A program made the position numbers and the translations under genes. Shown in pieces: positions 1-11,502 of a DNA stretch of 64,000 bases. The DNA lies in contig JAFEUB010000913.1 of NCBI GenBank assembly GCA_024529925.1, positions 275,001 to 339,000 on the forward strand, read 5' to 3'. Below the pieces are notes generated by a model that saw nothing but the letters and a program-made list of their open reading frames with translations, was not told the DNA's origin and searched no databases. Numbering within the stretch: position 1 is the stretch's first letter; the number at the start of each line of letters is the position of its first letter. The stretch comes from Ophthalmolycus amberensis (lineage: Eukaryota; Chordata; Actinopteri; Perciformes; Zoarcidae).

Positions 1-3000
1 GTCATGACACGGGTCAGAGTGTTCCTCATGCAGGAAGCACGGTCACGTCATGACACGGGTCAGTGTGTTCCTCATGCAGGAAGCACGGTCACATCATTAC
101 ACGGGTCAGTGTGATCCTCATGCAGGAAGCACGGTCACGTCATGACACGGGTCAGTGTGATCCTCATGCAGGAAGCACGGTCACGTCATGACACGGGTCA
201 GTGTGTTCCTCATGCAGGAAGCACGGTCACGTCATGACACGGGTCAGTGTGTTCCTCATGCAGGAAGCACGGTCACGTCATGACACGGGTCAGTGTGTTC
301 CTCATGCAGGAAGCACGGTCACGTCATGACACGGGTCAGTGTGTTCCTCATGCAGGAAGCACGGTCACGTCATGACACGGGTCAGTGTGATCCTCATGCA
401 GGAAGCACGGTCACGTGATGACACGGGTCAGTGTGTTCCTCATGCAGGAAGCACGGTCACGTCATGACACGGGTCAGTGTGTTCCTCATGCAGGAAGCAC
501 GGTCACGTCATGACACGGGTCAGTGTGTTCCTCATGCAGGAAGCACGGTCACATCATTACACGGGTCAGTGTGTTCCTCATGCAGGAAGCACGGTCACAT
601 CATTACACGGGTCAGTGTGTTCCTCATGCAGGAAGCACGGTCACGTCATGACACGGGTCAGTGTGTTCCTCATGCAGGAAGCACGGTCACGTCATGACAC
701 GGGTCAGTGTGTTCCTCATGCAGGAAGCACGGTCACGTCATGACACGGGTCAGTGTGTTCCTCATGCAGGAAGCACGGTCACGTCATTACACGGGTCAGT
801 GTGTTCCTCATGCAGGAAGCACGGTCACGTCATGACACGGGTCAGTGTGTTCCTCATGCAGGAAGCACGGTCACGTGATGACACGGGTCAGTGTGTTCCT
901 CATGCAGGAAGCACGGTCACGTGATGACACGGGTCAGTGTGTTCCTCATGCAGGAAGCACGGTCACGTGATGACACGGGTCAGTGTGTTCCTCATGCAGG
1001 AAGCACGGTCACATCATTACACGGGTCAGTGTGTTCCTCATGCAGGAAGCACGGTCACGTCATGACACGGGTCAGTGTGTTCCTCATGCAGGAAGCACGG
1101 TCACGTCATGACACGGGTCAGTGTGTTCCTCATGCAGGAAGCACGGTCACGTCATTACACGGGTCAGTGTGTTCCTCATGCAGGAAGCACGGTCACGTCA
1201 TGACACGGGTCAGTGTGTTCCTCATGCAGGAAGCACGGTCACGTCATGACACGGGTCAGTGTGTTCCTCATGCAGGAAGCACGGTCACGTGATGACACGG
1301 GTCAGTGTGTTCCTCATGCAGGAAGCACGGTCACGTCATGACACGGGTCAGTGTGTTCCTCATGCAGGAAGCACGGTCACGTCATGACACGGGTCAGTGT
1401 GTTCCTCATGCAGGAAGCACGGTCACGTCATGACACGGGTCAGTGTGATCCTCATGCAGGAAGCACGGTCACGTCATGACACGGGTCAGTGTGATCCTCA
1501 TGCAGGAAGCACGGTCACGTCATGACACGGGTCAGTGTGATCCTCATGCAGGAAGCACGGTCACGTCATGACACGGGTCAGTGTGTTCCTCATGCAGGAA
1601 GCACGGTCACGTCATGACACGGGTCAGTGTGTTCCTCATGCAGGAAGCACGGTCACGTCATGACACGGGTCAGTGTGTTCCTCATGCAGGAAGCACGGTC
1701 ACGTCATGACACGGGTCAGTGTGATCCTCATGCAGGAAGCACGGTCACGTCATGACACGGGTCAGTGTGATCCTCATGCAGGAAGCACGGTCACGTCATG
1801 ACACGGGTCAGTGTGATCCTCATGCAGGAAGCACGGTCACGTCATGACACGGGTCAGTGTGATCCTCATGCAGGAAGCACGGTCACGTCATGACACGGGT
1901 CAGTGTGATCCTCATGCAGGAAGCACGGTCACGTGATGACACGGGTCAGTGTGATCCTCATGCAGGAAGCACGGTCACGTCATTACACGGGTCAGTGTGA
2001 TCCTCATGCAGGAAGCACGGTCATGTCATGACACGGGTCAGTGTGTTCCTCATGCAGGAAGCACGGTCACATCATGACACGGGTCAGTGTGATCCTCATG
2101 CAGGAAGCACGGTCATGTCATGACACGGGTCAGTGTGTTCCTCATGCAGGAAGCACGGTCACATCATTACACGGGTCAGTGTGATCCTCATGCAGGAAGC
2201 ACGGTCATGTCATGACACGGGTCAGTGTGTTCCTCATGCAGGAAGCACGGTCACGTCATGACACGGGTCAGTGTGTTCCTCATGCAGGAAGCACGGTCAC
2301 GTCATGACACGGGTCAGTGTGTTCCTCATGCAGGAAGCACGGTCACGTGATGACACGGGTCAGTGTGTTCCTCATGCAGGAAGCACGGTCACGTCATGAC
2401 ACGGGTCAGTGTGTTCCTCATGCAGGAAGCACGGTCACGTCATGACACGGGTCAGTGTGTTCCTCATGCAGGAAGCACGGTCACGTCATGACACGGGTCA
2501 GTGTGATCCTCATGCAGGAAGCACGGTCACGTCATGACACGGGTCAGTGTGATCCTCATGCAGGAAGCACGGTCACGTCATGACACGGGTCAGTGTGATC
2601 CTCATGCAGGAAGCACGGTCACGTCATGACACGGGTCAGTGTGTTCCTCATGCAGGAAGCACGGTCACGTCATGACACGGGTCAGTGTGTTCCTCATGCA
2701 GGAAGCACGGTCACGTCATGACACGGGTCAGTGTGTTCCTCATGCAGGAAGCACGGTCACGTCATGACACGGGTCAGTGTGATCCTCATGCAGGAAGCAC
2801 GGTCACGTCATGACACGGGTCAGTGTGATCCTCATGCAGGAAGCACGGTCACGTCATGACACGGGTCAGTGTGATCCTCATGCAGGAAGCACGGTCACGT
2901 CATGACACGGGTCAGTGTGTTCCTCATGCAGGAAGCACGGTCACGTGATGACACGGGTCAGTGTGATCCTCATGCAGGAAGCACGGTCACGTCATTACAC

Positions 3001-4679
3001 GGGTCAGTGTGATCCTCATGCAGGAAGCACGGTCATGTCATGACACGGGTCAGTGTGTTCCTCATGCAGGAAGCACGGTCACATCATGACACGGGTCAGT
3101 GTGATCCTCATGCAGGAAGCACGGTCATGTCATGACACGGGTCAGTGTGTTCCTCATGCAGGAAGCACGGTCACATCATTACACGGGTCAGTGTGATCCT
3201 CATGCAGGAAGCACGGTCATGTCATGACACGGGTCAGTGTGTTCCTCATGCAGGAAGCACGGTCACGTCATGACACGGGTCAGTGTGTTCCTCATGCAGG
3301 AAGCACGGTCACGTCATGACACGGGTCAGTGTGTTCCTCATGCAGGAAGCACGGTCACGTCATTACACGGGTCAGTGTGTTCCTCATGCAGGAAGCACGG
3401 TCACGTCATTACACGGGTCAGTGTGTTCCTCATGCAGGAAGCACGGTCACGTCATGACACGGGTCAGTGTGTTCCTCATGCAGGAAGCACGGTCACGTCA
3501 TGACACGGGTCAGTGTGATCCTCATGCAGGAAGCACGGTCACGTCATGACACGGGTCAGTGTGTTCCTCATGCAGGAAGCACGGTCACGTCATGACACGG
3601 GTCAGTGTGTTCCTCATGCAGGAAGCACGGTCACGTCATGACACGGGTCAGTGTGTTCCTCATGCAGGACGCACGGTCACGTGATGACACGGGTCAGTGT
3701 GTTCCTCATGCAGGAAGCACGGTCACGTCATGACACGGGTCAGTGTGTTCCTCATGCAGGAAGCACGGTCACGTCATGACACGGGTCAGTGTGTTCCTCA
3801 TGCAGGAAGCACGGTCACGTCATTACACGGGTCAGTGTGTTCCTCATGCAGGAAGCACGGTCACGTCATGACACGGGTCAGTGTGTTCCTCATGCAGGAA
3901 GCACGGTCACGTCATTACACGGGTCAGTGTGTTCCTCATGCAGGAAGCACGGTCACGTCATGACACGGGTCAGTGTGATCCTCATGCAGGAAGCACGGTC
4001 ACGTCATGACACGGGTCAGTGTGTTCCTCATGCAGGAAGCACGGTCACGTCATGACACGGGTCAGTGTGATCCTCATGCAGGAAGCACGGTCACGTCATG
4101 ACACGGGTCAGTGTGTTCCTCATGCAGGAAGCACGGTCACGTCATGACACGGGTCAGTGTGTTCCTCATGCAGGAAGCACGGTCACGTCATGACACGGGT
4201 CAGTGTGTTCCTCATGCAGGAAGCACGGTCACGTCATGACACGGGTCAGTGTGATCCTCATGCAGGAAGCACGGTCACGTCATGACACGGGTCAGTGTGT
4301 TCCTCATGCAGGAAGCACGGTCACGTCATGACACGGGTCAGTGTGTTCCTCATGCAGGAAGCATGGTCACGTCATGACACGGGTCAGTGTGTTCCTCATG
4401 CAGGAAGCATGGTCACGTCATGACACGGGTCAGTGTGTTCCTCATGCAGGAAGCACGGTCACGTGATGACACGGATCAGTGTGATCCTCATGCAGGAAGC
4501 ACGGTCACGTGATGACACGGGTCAGTGTGTTCCTCATGCAGGAAGCACGGTCACGTGATGACACGGATCAGTGTGATCCTCATGCAGGAAGCACGGTCAC
4601 GTCATGACACGGGTCAGTGTGTTCCTCATGCAGGAAGCACGGTCACGTCATGACACGGGTCAGTGTGTTCCTCATGCAG
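1..4679. repeat. 46-bp minisatellite array, about 101.7 units, open at the left window edge
   Basis: A unit beginning GTCATGACACGGGTCA recurs every 46 bp from base 1 to base 4679, where it stops inside a unit and joins single-copy AT-rich DNA. Base 4647 is again the first base of a unit, so exactly 101 full units fit with no net insertion or deletion. Differences between units are substitutions at a few positions: the head (GTCATGAC, GTCATTAC, ATCATTAC, ATCATGAC, GTGATGAC), and a T/A choice in GTGTGTTCC versus GTGTGATCC. Rare changes include GAAGCATGG near 4363 and GGATCAG near 4474. Each unit has about three CpGs. Several reading frames stay open across parts of the array because the unit has few stops; 46 is not a multiple of three, so frames rotate and I do not call genes. 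The array probably continues to the left of the window. Confidence 0.98.
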
Positions 4680-6929
4680 CTAAATAATCAGGAATGAAAC
4701 GGGTTGATTTTGACATGTGTATGTTTTTGCCTCTTTGTTTGTACATAAATAAATACAAAAATCTAATATTTTGCCAAATCTTCTCCAGTTGTTTTCACCG
4801 TCTACCTCTCGAAATTGATTTGCAGATGGAAGAATTTATTAATAAAACTATAATGAGAATACAAAAATTCAAAGGTGATTTGACTTTAATACGTAAACTT
4901 AAGGGGGAGACATAGGAGAACATGTTAACTAACATACATCACCATGACACTTCCTCAGTTGATCACTTACATTAAGGCAATTCTTCTATTGTCTTCCAAG
5001 TTTTCTGAAATGTTATGTTATGTAAATGAGGCATTATCTTATTAAGTACGTCCTAATTTGCAGACGTTTCCAGAACAGAAATCTGAACATTGGAGTTCAA
5101 AAGGTTCAAAATTCCACTTGTTTCATTTCGTTGACATGTTAAGAGTCTAAGTTTGTTACAGAGGGAACTTTGGATAACTCTTTAGTACTCCGTAAATCAA
5201 GAAATACTCATCAGCCTTAAAGAAATCACCATGTTCTTCGGAATAAAATGTGTAATGTTGTCTATAAATCAGGCTGTGGAGCACCTCTGTGTTAACCTTC
5301 AGCAGAGGGGAATGAAAGTGTAACGTTTGGTGCACGTAAGAGCTGCTGAAGTGGAGATTTCTGGATCAGAGTCTGAGAGATATGATTTGTAAAATTACAG
5401 ACATCTTGAAGACAAAAAATGTAACTAATTGATATCACTATTACTGTAAGACAGTTATGTATAAGTTTTTATGTTTAGATATGCAAGTGAGACATTATCT
5501 ATTGGTCACTTTTGGTCTAAATCTACAGACGCATGATGTGCTCAATACTGATATGTAATTCAAATGTTACTCCTCTAATTCGTATTAAAACAACATTTCT
5601 AACTCAAACAATCAGGATTATTATCATCATCATTGAGATGTGAAACCACAGGAGAAACACAGGATTGCTACTTGTTTAGGAATTAGCACTTGCATTGCTG
5701 AACGCAGTTCCACTCAGTGAAACAGTCTGTTCTCGAGTCTCAGACAGCATGTCGCTCTCTTTTCATCATCTGATTTCGTACTTTCTCTGTTGAGCTGTTT
5801 TATGAGCCACTCAGCGTGTGTTTGCTACACCTGCACAGTTTGCATTCATTTCCCTTTCTTCTCGCCTCTCTTGTCTTCTTCCCAAGTGCAAATGCAGTCA
5901 AACAAAACAAACTAAAACTTTGCCCGGAATGTGATTGGTTCATTTTTTCATTTTACCAAAGGAGGCAAAAATCACACATTTCCCCTCGTGTTCTCTATTT
6001 TACTTCTGTGTTTGCATTTCATTCACCGCTTCATCTTAAACCCCCCATATCAGAGCAGATTGTGTTCATCTCTTCTGTTGAGGGGTGGGAGCAGACACTG
6101 TTTGTAAGAAGTGGACGTAGTTGTTGTTTTTGTTTTGTTAGTGTTCCATGATTATTTTAGAGGCGTTTTCACCCAAACCTTATTGGGGAAAAAGTAAATA
6201 TGTTGGGTTTTAGTGAGGTTTTGGTATTAAATATTAAAGATTATATTATCCATTGGTAAACTCCAGCCAAAACGTTTTGTCATCGACCTTAATCATATCA
6301 GCAAACCCTGAGACTGAGTCTAGCGTTCAGTCAGGATTCTGCTTCAACACCAGGCCTATCTATCCCGTGGACGCTGATGCAACTTATCTCAGAAGAAAAG
6401 AAGAAGCTATTTCTGTACCTGACTGCCTCTCTCTCTCTATTCAAGACACCTTATCTGAATCATGAGCCTGCCACGGGGAATGAGAGAGCTGTAAACACAA
6501 GAAAATGGGTTTCATGTTTTACAGCCCTGTCTCTCTCTGAAAAACTCTTCCGATGAGATCATTCATCCTGAAAAAGCTAATAAAAGAAGACAAAGGCAGC
6601 GGATTGAAATCATCGTCCGTTGCTTATTTATTGATCTGCGTCTTTCCTTTTCGGGGTCGGACCTCCTCAGTGTCGGCGGGACTCTCGGCTGGTCGCTGTA
6701 GTGACGCCGTGTGAAGCTGCTGTGAAATCATCTTTAATAACATTCGCTGAATCACTTCAACATCGTCATTTCACTGTTCATGATTCATCATGCGATTGGT
6801 AAAGTGTGTGTGTGCGTCCGTGAGTGAGTGAGTGAGTGAATGCGCACCTCTGTGTCTGTCCGCGGCTAATGTCTCATTCTGCTGCAGTTTGGTTACTTTT
6901 ATTGTTTTGATGGTGTGTTTGGCTAACAG
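4680..6929. other. Single-copy AT-rich DNA, no supported gene
   Basis: After the array the sequence is AT-rich and not visibly repetitive. Short open frames exist (for example 5816-6151 on the plus strand), but none resembles a known family. A short GTGAG-type tract lies at about 6821-6840, and a somewhat GC-richer patch is at 6640-6720. I see no promoter or RNA gene I can support. Confidence 0.6.
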
Positions 6930-6986
6930 GTACCAGAACTACCAGGACACACACTGCTGAGTACATCGACGCCACTCAGCAGTTTG
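6930..6986 (+). other. Candidate 57-bp exon (weak)
   Basis: This block is preceded by a plausible splice acceptor (a T-rich stretch ending GGCTAACAG) and followed by a strong donor match, GTGAGT at 6987. Two frames are open through it: frame 1 reads VPELPGHTLLSTSTPLSSL and frame 3 reads TRTTRTHTAEYIDATQQF. The remaining frame has a stop. 57 bp is a multiple of three, as expected of a cassette exon. I do not recognise the peptide and see no neighbouring exons, so a non-coding RNA exon or chance splice-site matches are equally possible. Confidence 0.2.
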
Positions 6987-7798
6987 GTGAGTTTGATTTA
7001 GTTTTTGGAAATATTCTATGAAATGTCTCATCGACTTTGAGCTGATGGTCTGCATACTTCCCCGCTTGTGTTTGAGTTGTAATTAAGTGGTTATTTGGTT
7101 GTTTTTGCGACGCCTTACAGCGCATTTAACGCAGTCTCTCGGAAAATGTGTGAAATAGCAAAATAGTGTTTTCGGGACACGATGTTCCAAAACAAAAAAA
7201 AAAAGTTTTTTTCATTTTTTGTCGAACCCGTCCACCTTCAGTCCCTTCGGTCTTGATATTTGACACTTTGTCACTTGGTCTGACCGTTGCAAAGTCACGT
7301 GGATGCGCTTGATGTGTGTTTCCACTGCAAAAAATAAACTTGACTTTCAGTTGGCATTTTTTTCGGTGTGATCAACACCAAAAAAACTGAGAATTCGTGT
7401 CCATGTACACGGTTACATTCTGTGACTATTTGACGATCTGCCATTATACTGCACTGACCCTTTGGCAATAGTATTTGTTCAATACGTCAGCGGTCGTTGT
7501 GAACACATCATGTATGTATTTAAGTTTTTCTGTGAAGTGCACGAGATATGGATAGTTGTGAGGTGGATTTTACTCATCTTAATTCTCTCCGTCAGACTTC
7601 GTCTCGTATTTGTCTTCTTTCTAAAATGTTTTATCGTCACACTATTATATTTATATAATCACACGTCATGTGATTATTTTCGTCCCTGTTTCTCATTGGT
7701 CAGTTGCTGAAATAAAATGGCGACTAAAAAAGATACAGAAGAGGACAATAAAAAGAGAAGTTTGTTCCAGAAATTACAGGGAAGCTCTGTAAAGATTT

Positions 7799-7799
<1 letters not shown>
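6987..7799. other. Single-copy DNA, nothing supported
   Basis: AT-rich sequence with short A and T runs around 7190-7220. Open frames of about 80 codons (7462-7710) are hydrophobic, low in complexity and show no recognisable domain. Confidence 0.55.

Positions 7800-7862
<63 letters not shown>
7800..7862. repeat. (TG)n microsatellite
   Basis: About 31 TG dinucleotides with a single TA interruption. Open frames reading across it on both strands are repeat artefacts. Confidence 0.97.
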
Positions 7863-7865
<3 letters not shown>

Positions 7866-7979
7866 AGTACAAGGCCAATGCGATATCGGGAGTCATGTTG
7901 TGATTTCCGATGAAACAACCTCAATTATCATTAAATTCTCCTGCTGCCATTTATCAGACAAGTAAGGGCGAGCTTTCAG

Positions 7980-7981
<2 letters not shown>

Positions 7982-8011
<30 letters not shown>
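7982..8011. repeat. (GT)n microsatellite
   Basis: About 15 GT units ending in CGCGCG, 120 bp after the previous GT tract. The alternating purine-pyrimidine run is Z-DNA prone. Confidence 0.95.
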
Positions 8012-8016
<5 letters not shown>

Positions 8017-8394
8017 GCTCTGATGGTCCCCTTTCAGAGAAGAAGTCGATAAGAAGTGATTTCTTTACCCCCAACCTGCCTCTCATCTTTTCATTCTTTT
8101 CCATTTTTACCCCTTTTCTCGTTCATGCCTCCCTCTGTTAGAACTGGTCAATAAACTGCTTAATATACTCAAATCATTTCCATCTTTTCCTTGTTCTTCC
8201 ATCCCGTCTCTGTGTCTCTTTGACTTTTATTCTGCCCATGTCTTTTTTCTGAAACATTCTTACTCCCTAGTCATCAAATCCCGCTGATCGGTCAGGACCC
8301 CTATAGGTTTCAGAGATTGATGCACTAGATGCCCCTCTAGCATCAGTTGTGAATGTGTCAGAAGGGATACGCTTGTTACATGGGGCATGCCCTT
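8012..8394. other. Single-copy DNA, nothing supported
   Basis: Pyrimidine-rich stretch (8080-8270) followed by ordinary sequence. No coding or RNA feature is seen. Confidence 0.5.
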
Positions 8395-8530
8395 TCAAAA
8401 TAAACTTCCGTTTTCACAGAAAGTTGGAATCAGGCAACGCAACCGCTCGGTGTGGTTTAGTAAACGATGGTTGTCGACGTTGCCTTCGCTGACTAACGAA
8501 GGACTCACGTGACTGACGGGACAAAAGGCT
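8395..8530 (+). repeat. Dispersed repeat family B, possible fragment
   Basis: The start, with CAAAATAAACTTCCGTTTTC, closely matches the starts of the family B copies at 47425 and 53275 (AATAAACTT..GTCTTC.CAGGAAA). Similarity fades after about 60 bp, so the right limit is uncertain. The family has no visible coding capacity. Confidence 0.45.
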
Positions 8531-8611
8531 TGTTTGAGGTCAGCTGCCTCGCCTGGTCTGGTAGTAACTTCCTGATAGATCTGATCTTTGCAGACCACCT
8601 TATCTATTTAT

Positions 8612-9036
8612 TAGGGCTGTAACGGTTCACAAAATTCACGGTTCGGTACGATACAGTGGAGCCACGGTTCGGTACAGTAGAAAACTATAAATGCCGGAGA
8701 AATGTACTTGATTTTAAAATATATTTATTCATTACAACTAACATCATAAAGTTATTCTTTGACTTTGAACAATGATGGAACTATACCTGAGTGACCCATC
8801 TTCTGGGGTGTCTTCTTAGCAACACATAAGCATAAAAAACAAAAACTGCTCCTTAATGTTATGTAGTATTGTTACTTACATCTTGCAAAAGAGATTTTTA
8901 ATCTCAATGGGACTACCTGGTTAAATAAAGTTTTTTTATTTTTTTTTATTCAAACATATTCGGTTTGTCATGCGTACCGAACCGTGAGCCTCGTACCGAA
9001 CGGTTCAATACGAATACGCGTACCGCGACACCCCTA
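8612..9036. mobile_element. hAT-like MITE, 425 bp, with perfect 8-bp target duplication
   Basis: The element starts TAGGGCTGTAACGGT and ends ACCGCGACACCCCTA, whose reverse complement is TAGGGGTGTCGCGGT, giving imperfect terminal inverted repeats. The flanks are identical 8-bp sequences, CTATTTAT at 8604-8611 and again at 9037-9044. An 8-bp duplication with TAGGG-type ends is the hallmark of hAT transposons. Inner arms also pair: 'CGGTTCGGTAC' motifs near the left end against 'GTACCGAAC' motifs near the right end. The middle is AT-rich and has no transposase frame, so the element is non-autonomous. It may be named in repeat libraries; I did not search. Confidence 0.9.
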
Positions 9037-9044
9037 CTATTTAT

Positions 9045-10150
9045 ATTTGTTAATAAATACATATATTTCTGCGCATATCTGTCATTTTGTCTGCCGTGGT
9101 AATCACTTTGTAATTGCTGCTTGTTTTGAAAAATGCTACACAAATTAACTTTGCTATTATTATCTCAAGCACAAAAAAATGCATCTCACCACTTTACTCC
9201 GGTATTTAGGGTTACACAGGACTTACGTACTGGGACGGTAGCATCTCTGTCACTGGTTCATCCAGACGGGGACCTGCTAAATCTGATGCAATTAGCCGTT
9301 TCTTTGTGTTCTTTCACAGCCTCGGTCAGGCATCAGTTCTGTTGCAGCACTGCAGTAAAGGCTTTGCAGTACGTGATTAATGTGCTGTTACAGAGCCACA
9401 GAAACGGTTTCAGGGTGTCCCTGACTGGTTTTCAGGTTGCTTTATGTCGGTAATGAGGTTGATATTGATGATACAAGTTCCGCTGTTACTGCAGTAAAGG
9501 AATGCAGAGCTAACGAAAATCCACGAGAGCACAGCGGACAGACACTCGCTGCACAGACAGACACACTGAGCACATGGAACAAACCCGTCTTTACTTTTAA
9601 GGTTCCGCTGGAGAAGTGCTGCTTCTTTAGAGCGTGTTTTTCAAAGTCCGACTTTCAGGGTTGGAGGCTAATTATGAACGACCAGAGTCTGTAAAATCGT
9701 ATTTTTGTCTCACAAGTATTTATGATGTTGAAGTGTAAAACGTGTCATAATCAGCCTTCAAAGCTCAGCCTTGAATAACTTGTGTGGAGTTGAAAAATGT
9801 ACCAGGACCATGACGGCGTCTTCAATGACAGCCGTGGCTCTGTCATTGGATGGTTGGCCGTAGAAACAGAGCGAGACTTTTCACTTTCACACCAAATCAG
9901 TTGCAGCTGAAAAGCTGTTCCTCCCATTCACTCGACTGTTTGTTGAGCGTTGAACCTGCGGCGAAATGAACGCGTTACCTCGCGCGGCAGATGGATTATC
10001 GTGACCAGGCGGCAACCTCCGGTTCTGCTGAGTGAAGCCGAAGCGGAAGTGTCTTAAAACTTGTGTATTTTTGAAAGTGTTTGCCGTTTTTCCAAACAGC
10101 TTCCAATGACGGCTTCTCAGATGTTTCTGTGAAACAAACCATCCGACGGG
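9045..10150. other. Single-copy DNA with a short family A fragment
   Basis: No recognisable gene. At about 10029-10057 the stretch AGTGAAGCCGAAGCGGAAGT followed by GTCTTAAA matches the end of dispersed family A (compare AGTGAAGCCGATGCTCAAGT at 11507). The rest looks single-copy. Confidence 0.5.
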
Positions 10151-10198
10151 TCAGGTTCAGGTTCAGGTTCAGGTTCAGGTTCAGGTTCAGGTTCAGGT
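10151..10198. repeat. (TCAGGT)8 hexanucleotide tandem repeat
   Basis: Eight perfect copies of TCAGGT (equivalently GGTTCA) with no spacer, followed by TTAGG. On the minus strand it encodes a Leu-Asn run inside a 107-codon open frame, which I regard as an artefact. Confidence 0.97.
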
Positions 10199-11131
10199 TT
10201 AGGAGACGCAATAAAAACAACACAGCGGCCTGAGGCGACGAGCTGAAACAGAAATAGTTTTTGGAGAAATGCAACCCGACCTCACGCTGCTGTGGTCCAA
10301 TCACGTTACCTGGGAACAAACGTCACTCATCGCCGTGCAGTCGGTCGGTGTGGCATGTCGGGAGTGTCGTACTTTATAGTTTAAGTCGGTTCGTTGACGG
10401 TTTTGAGATTGGACGCGTAGCAAATTAGTTGAGGGAGTTGCAGTTCTTTTGCTGTTTGGGAAGTTTGTGATTTTGATGATCTTTTGTGTCGTATATTCAA
10501 ATTTGACAAATTGTTCTTACTTTAAAGTGCTGGCTGTTCTTCGGTTGGATGACTTTCTTTCAGGGAAGTTTTTATTGGTTCTTTTTTTTGTTATTTCTTT
10601 TGATATATCATAACTTTTGGGACTTCTCACAGCTTCTACCATGAGTTCTTCTGTCATTCCCAGAGAAGAACGGGTTCTGTTTTTTTTTTGTTTTTTTGTT
10701 TTGAGGTGCTATTTTTCATATACAGCATGTTTTGGACTTTTTTCCTAAAACATGTTAGCTATGACAAGACCACCCGGCATTGTTCATTCTAGTCCTTGGC
10801 TGTCTGAATACATGTTCATGACTAACAAGGTATACATTTTAAATATTTCAGCTTTCTAAAGAAAGTGATTTTTTGGGGGGATCGAACAGACTTTGTCAAA
10901 CTTTGTTTGAATTCATTTATTTGATAGAAACCTTAAATGAAGACACGATTAAAGAAAGAATGTCTCATAATGAAATATTGGAGATATTTTATTTTTATGC
11001 TTGGAAAGAAAAAAAAAGAGTTCAAGATTGCTTTGTGTGTTTGTCCTGAATAGCAGCGGACAGCAGCCCTCAACAGCAGCAGCAGGCAGATTCCAGTGGC
11101 AGCCATGCATGAGTACACAGCTGCAGGGAGG
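10199..11131. other. Single-copy DNA, nothing supported
   Basis: Ordinary AT-rich sequence with T runs at about 10580 and 10680. No gene or RNA feature is recognised. Confidence 0.5.
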
Positions 11132-11198
11132 ACACACACACGCACACACACACGCGCACACACACACACACACGCACGCACACACACACTCACACACT
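11132..11198. repeat. (CA)n microsatellite with CG interruptions
   Basis: CACACA tract with interspersed CGCA and CGCG units. Overlapping open frames on both strands are artefacts. Confidence 0.95.
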
Positions 11199-11502
11199 CT
11201 TGTTTGACTCTATATTTTAATCTGTTATGACATTAACAAACAACTATCGTAACATGGAAGGGAGGGCGGAGAGACAGAGAGGATGGAAAGCAAAGGATAA
11301 CCACTATACTGTGACAGGAAAGATATGTCACCCATACGATCAAAATGATGACGGCAGAAGAGAAACAGAAAAAGAGAGATGTGCTACAGAGAGTGAAGTA
11401 GGGATGTGGGAAGGAGAGCGAGACATTGAACATGAGAGACGCAGGAAGGATGGAGAGATCAAATAAGTTTCTGGTAAAATGGACAGCAGGGTATATTTGT
11501 CT

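Noticed and set aside
431..4055. Overlapping 87-133 codon frames with Cys/His-rich repeats (MCSSCRKHGHV..)
   Set aside because: They are translations of the 46-bp minisatellite, rotate frames every unit and have no flanking unique coding sequence.
1..4679. CRISPR-like direct repeat array
   Set aside because: The 46-bp units are head-to-tail with no unique spacers, and the context is a eukaryotic genome. It is a minisatellite.
10151..10200. Interstitial telomere repeat
   Set aside because: The hexamer is TCAGGT/GGTTCA, not TTAGGG; only one trailing TTTAGG resembles the telomere unit.
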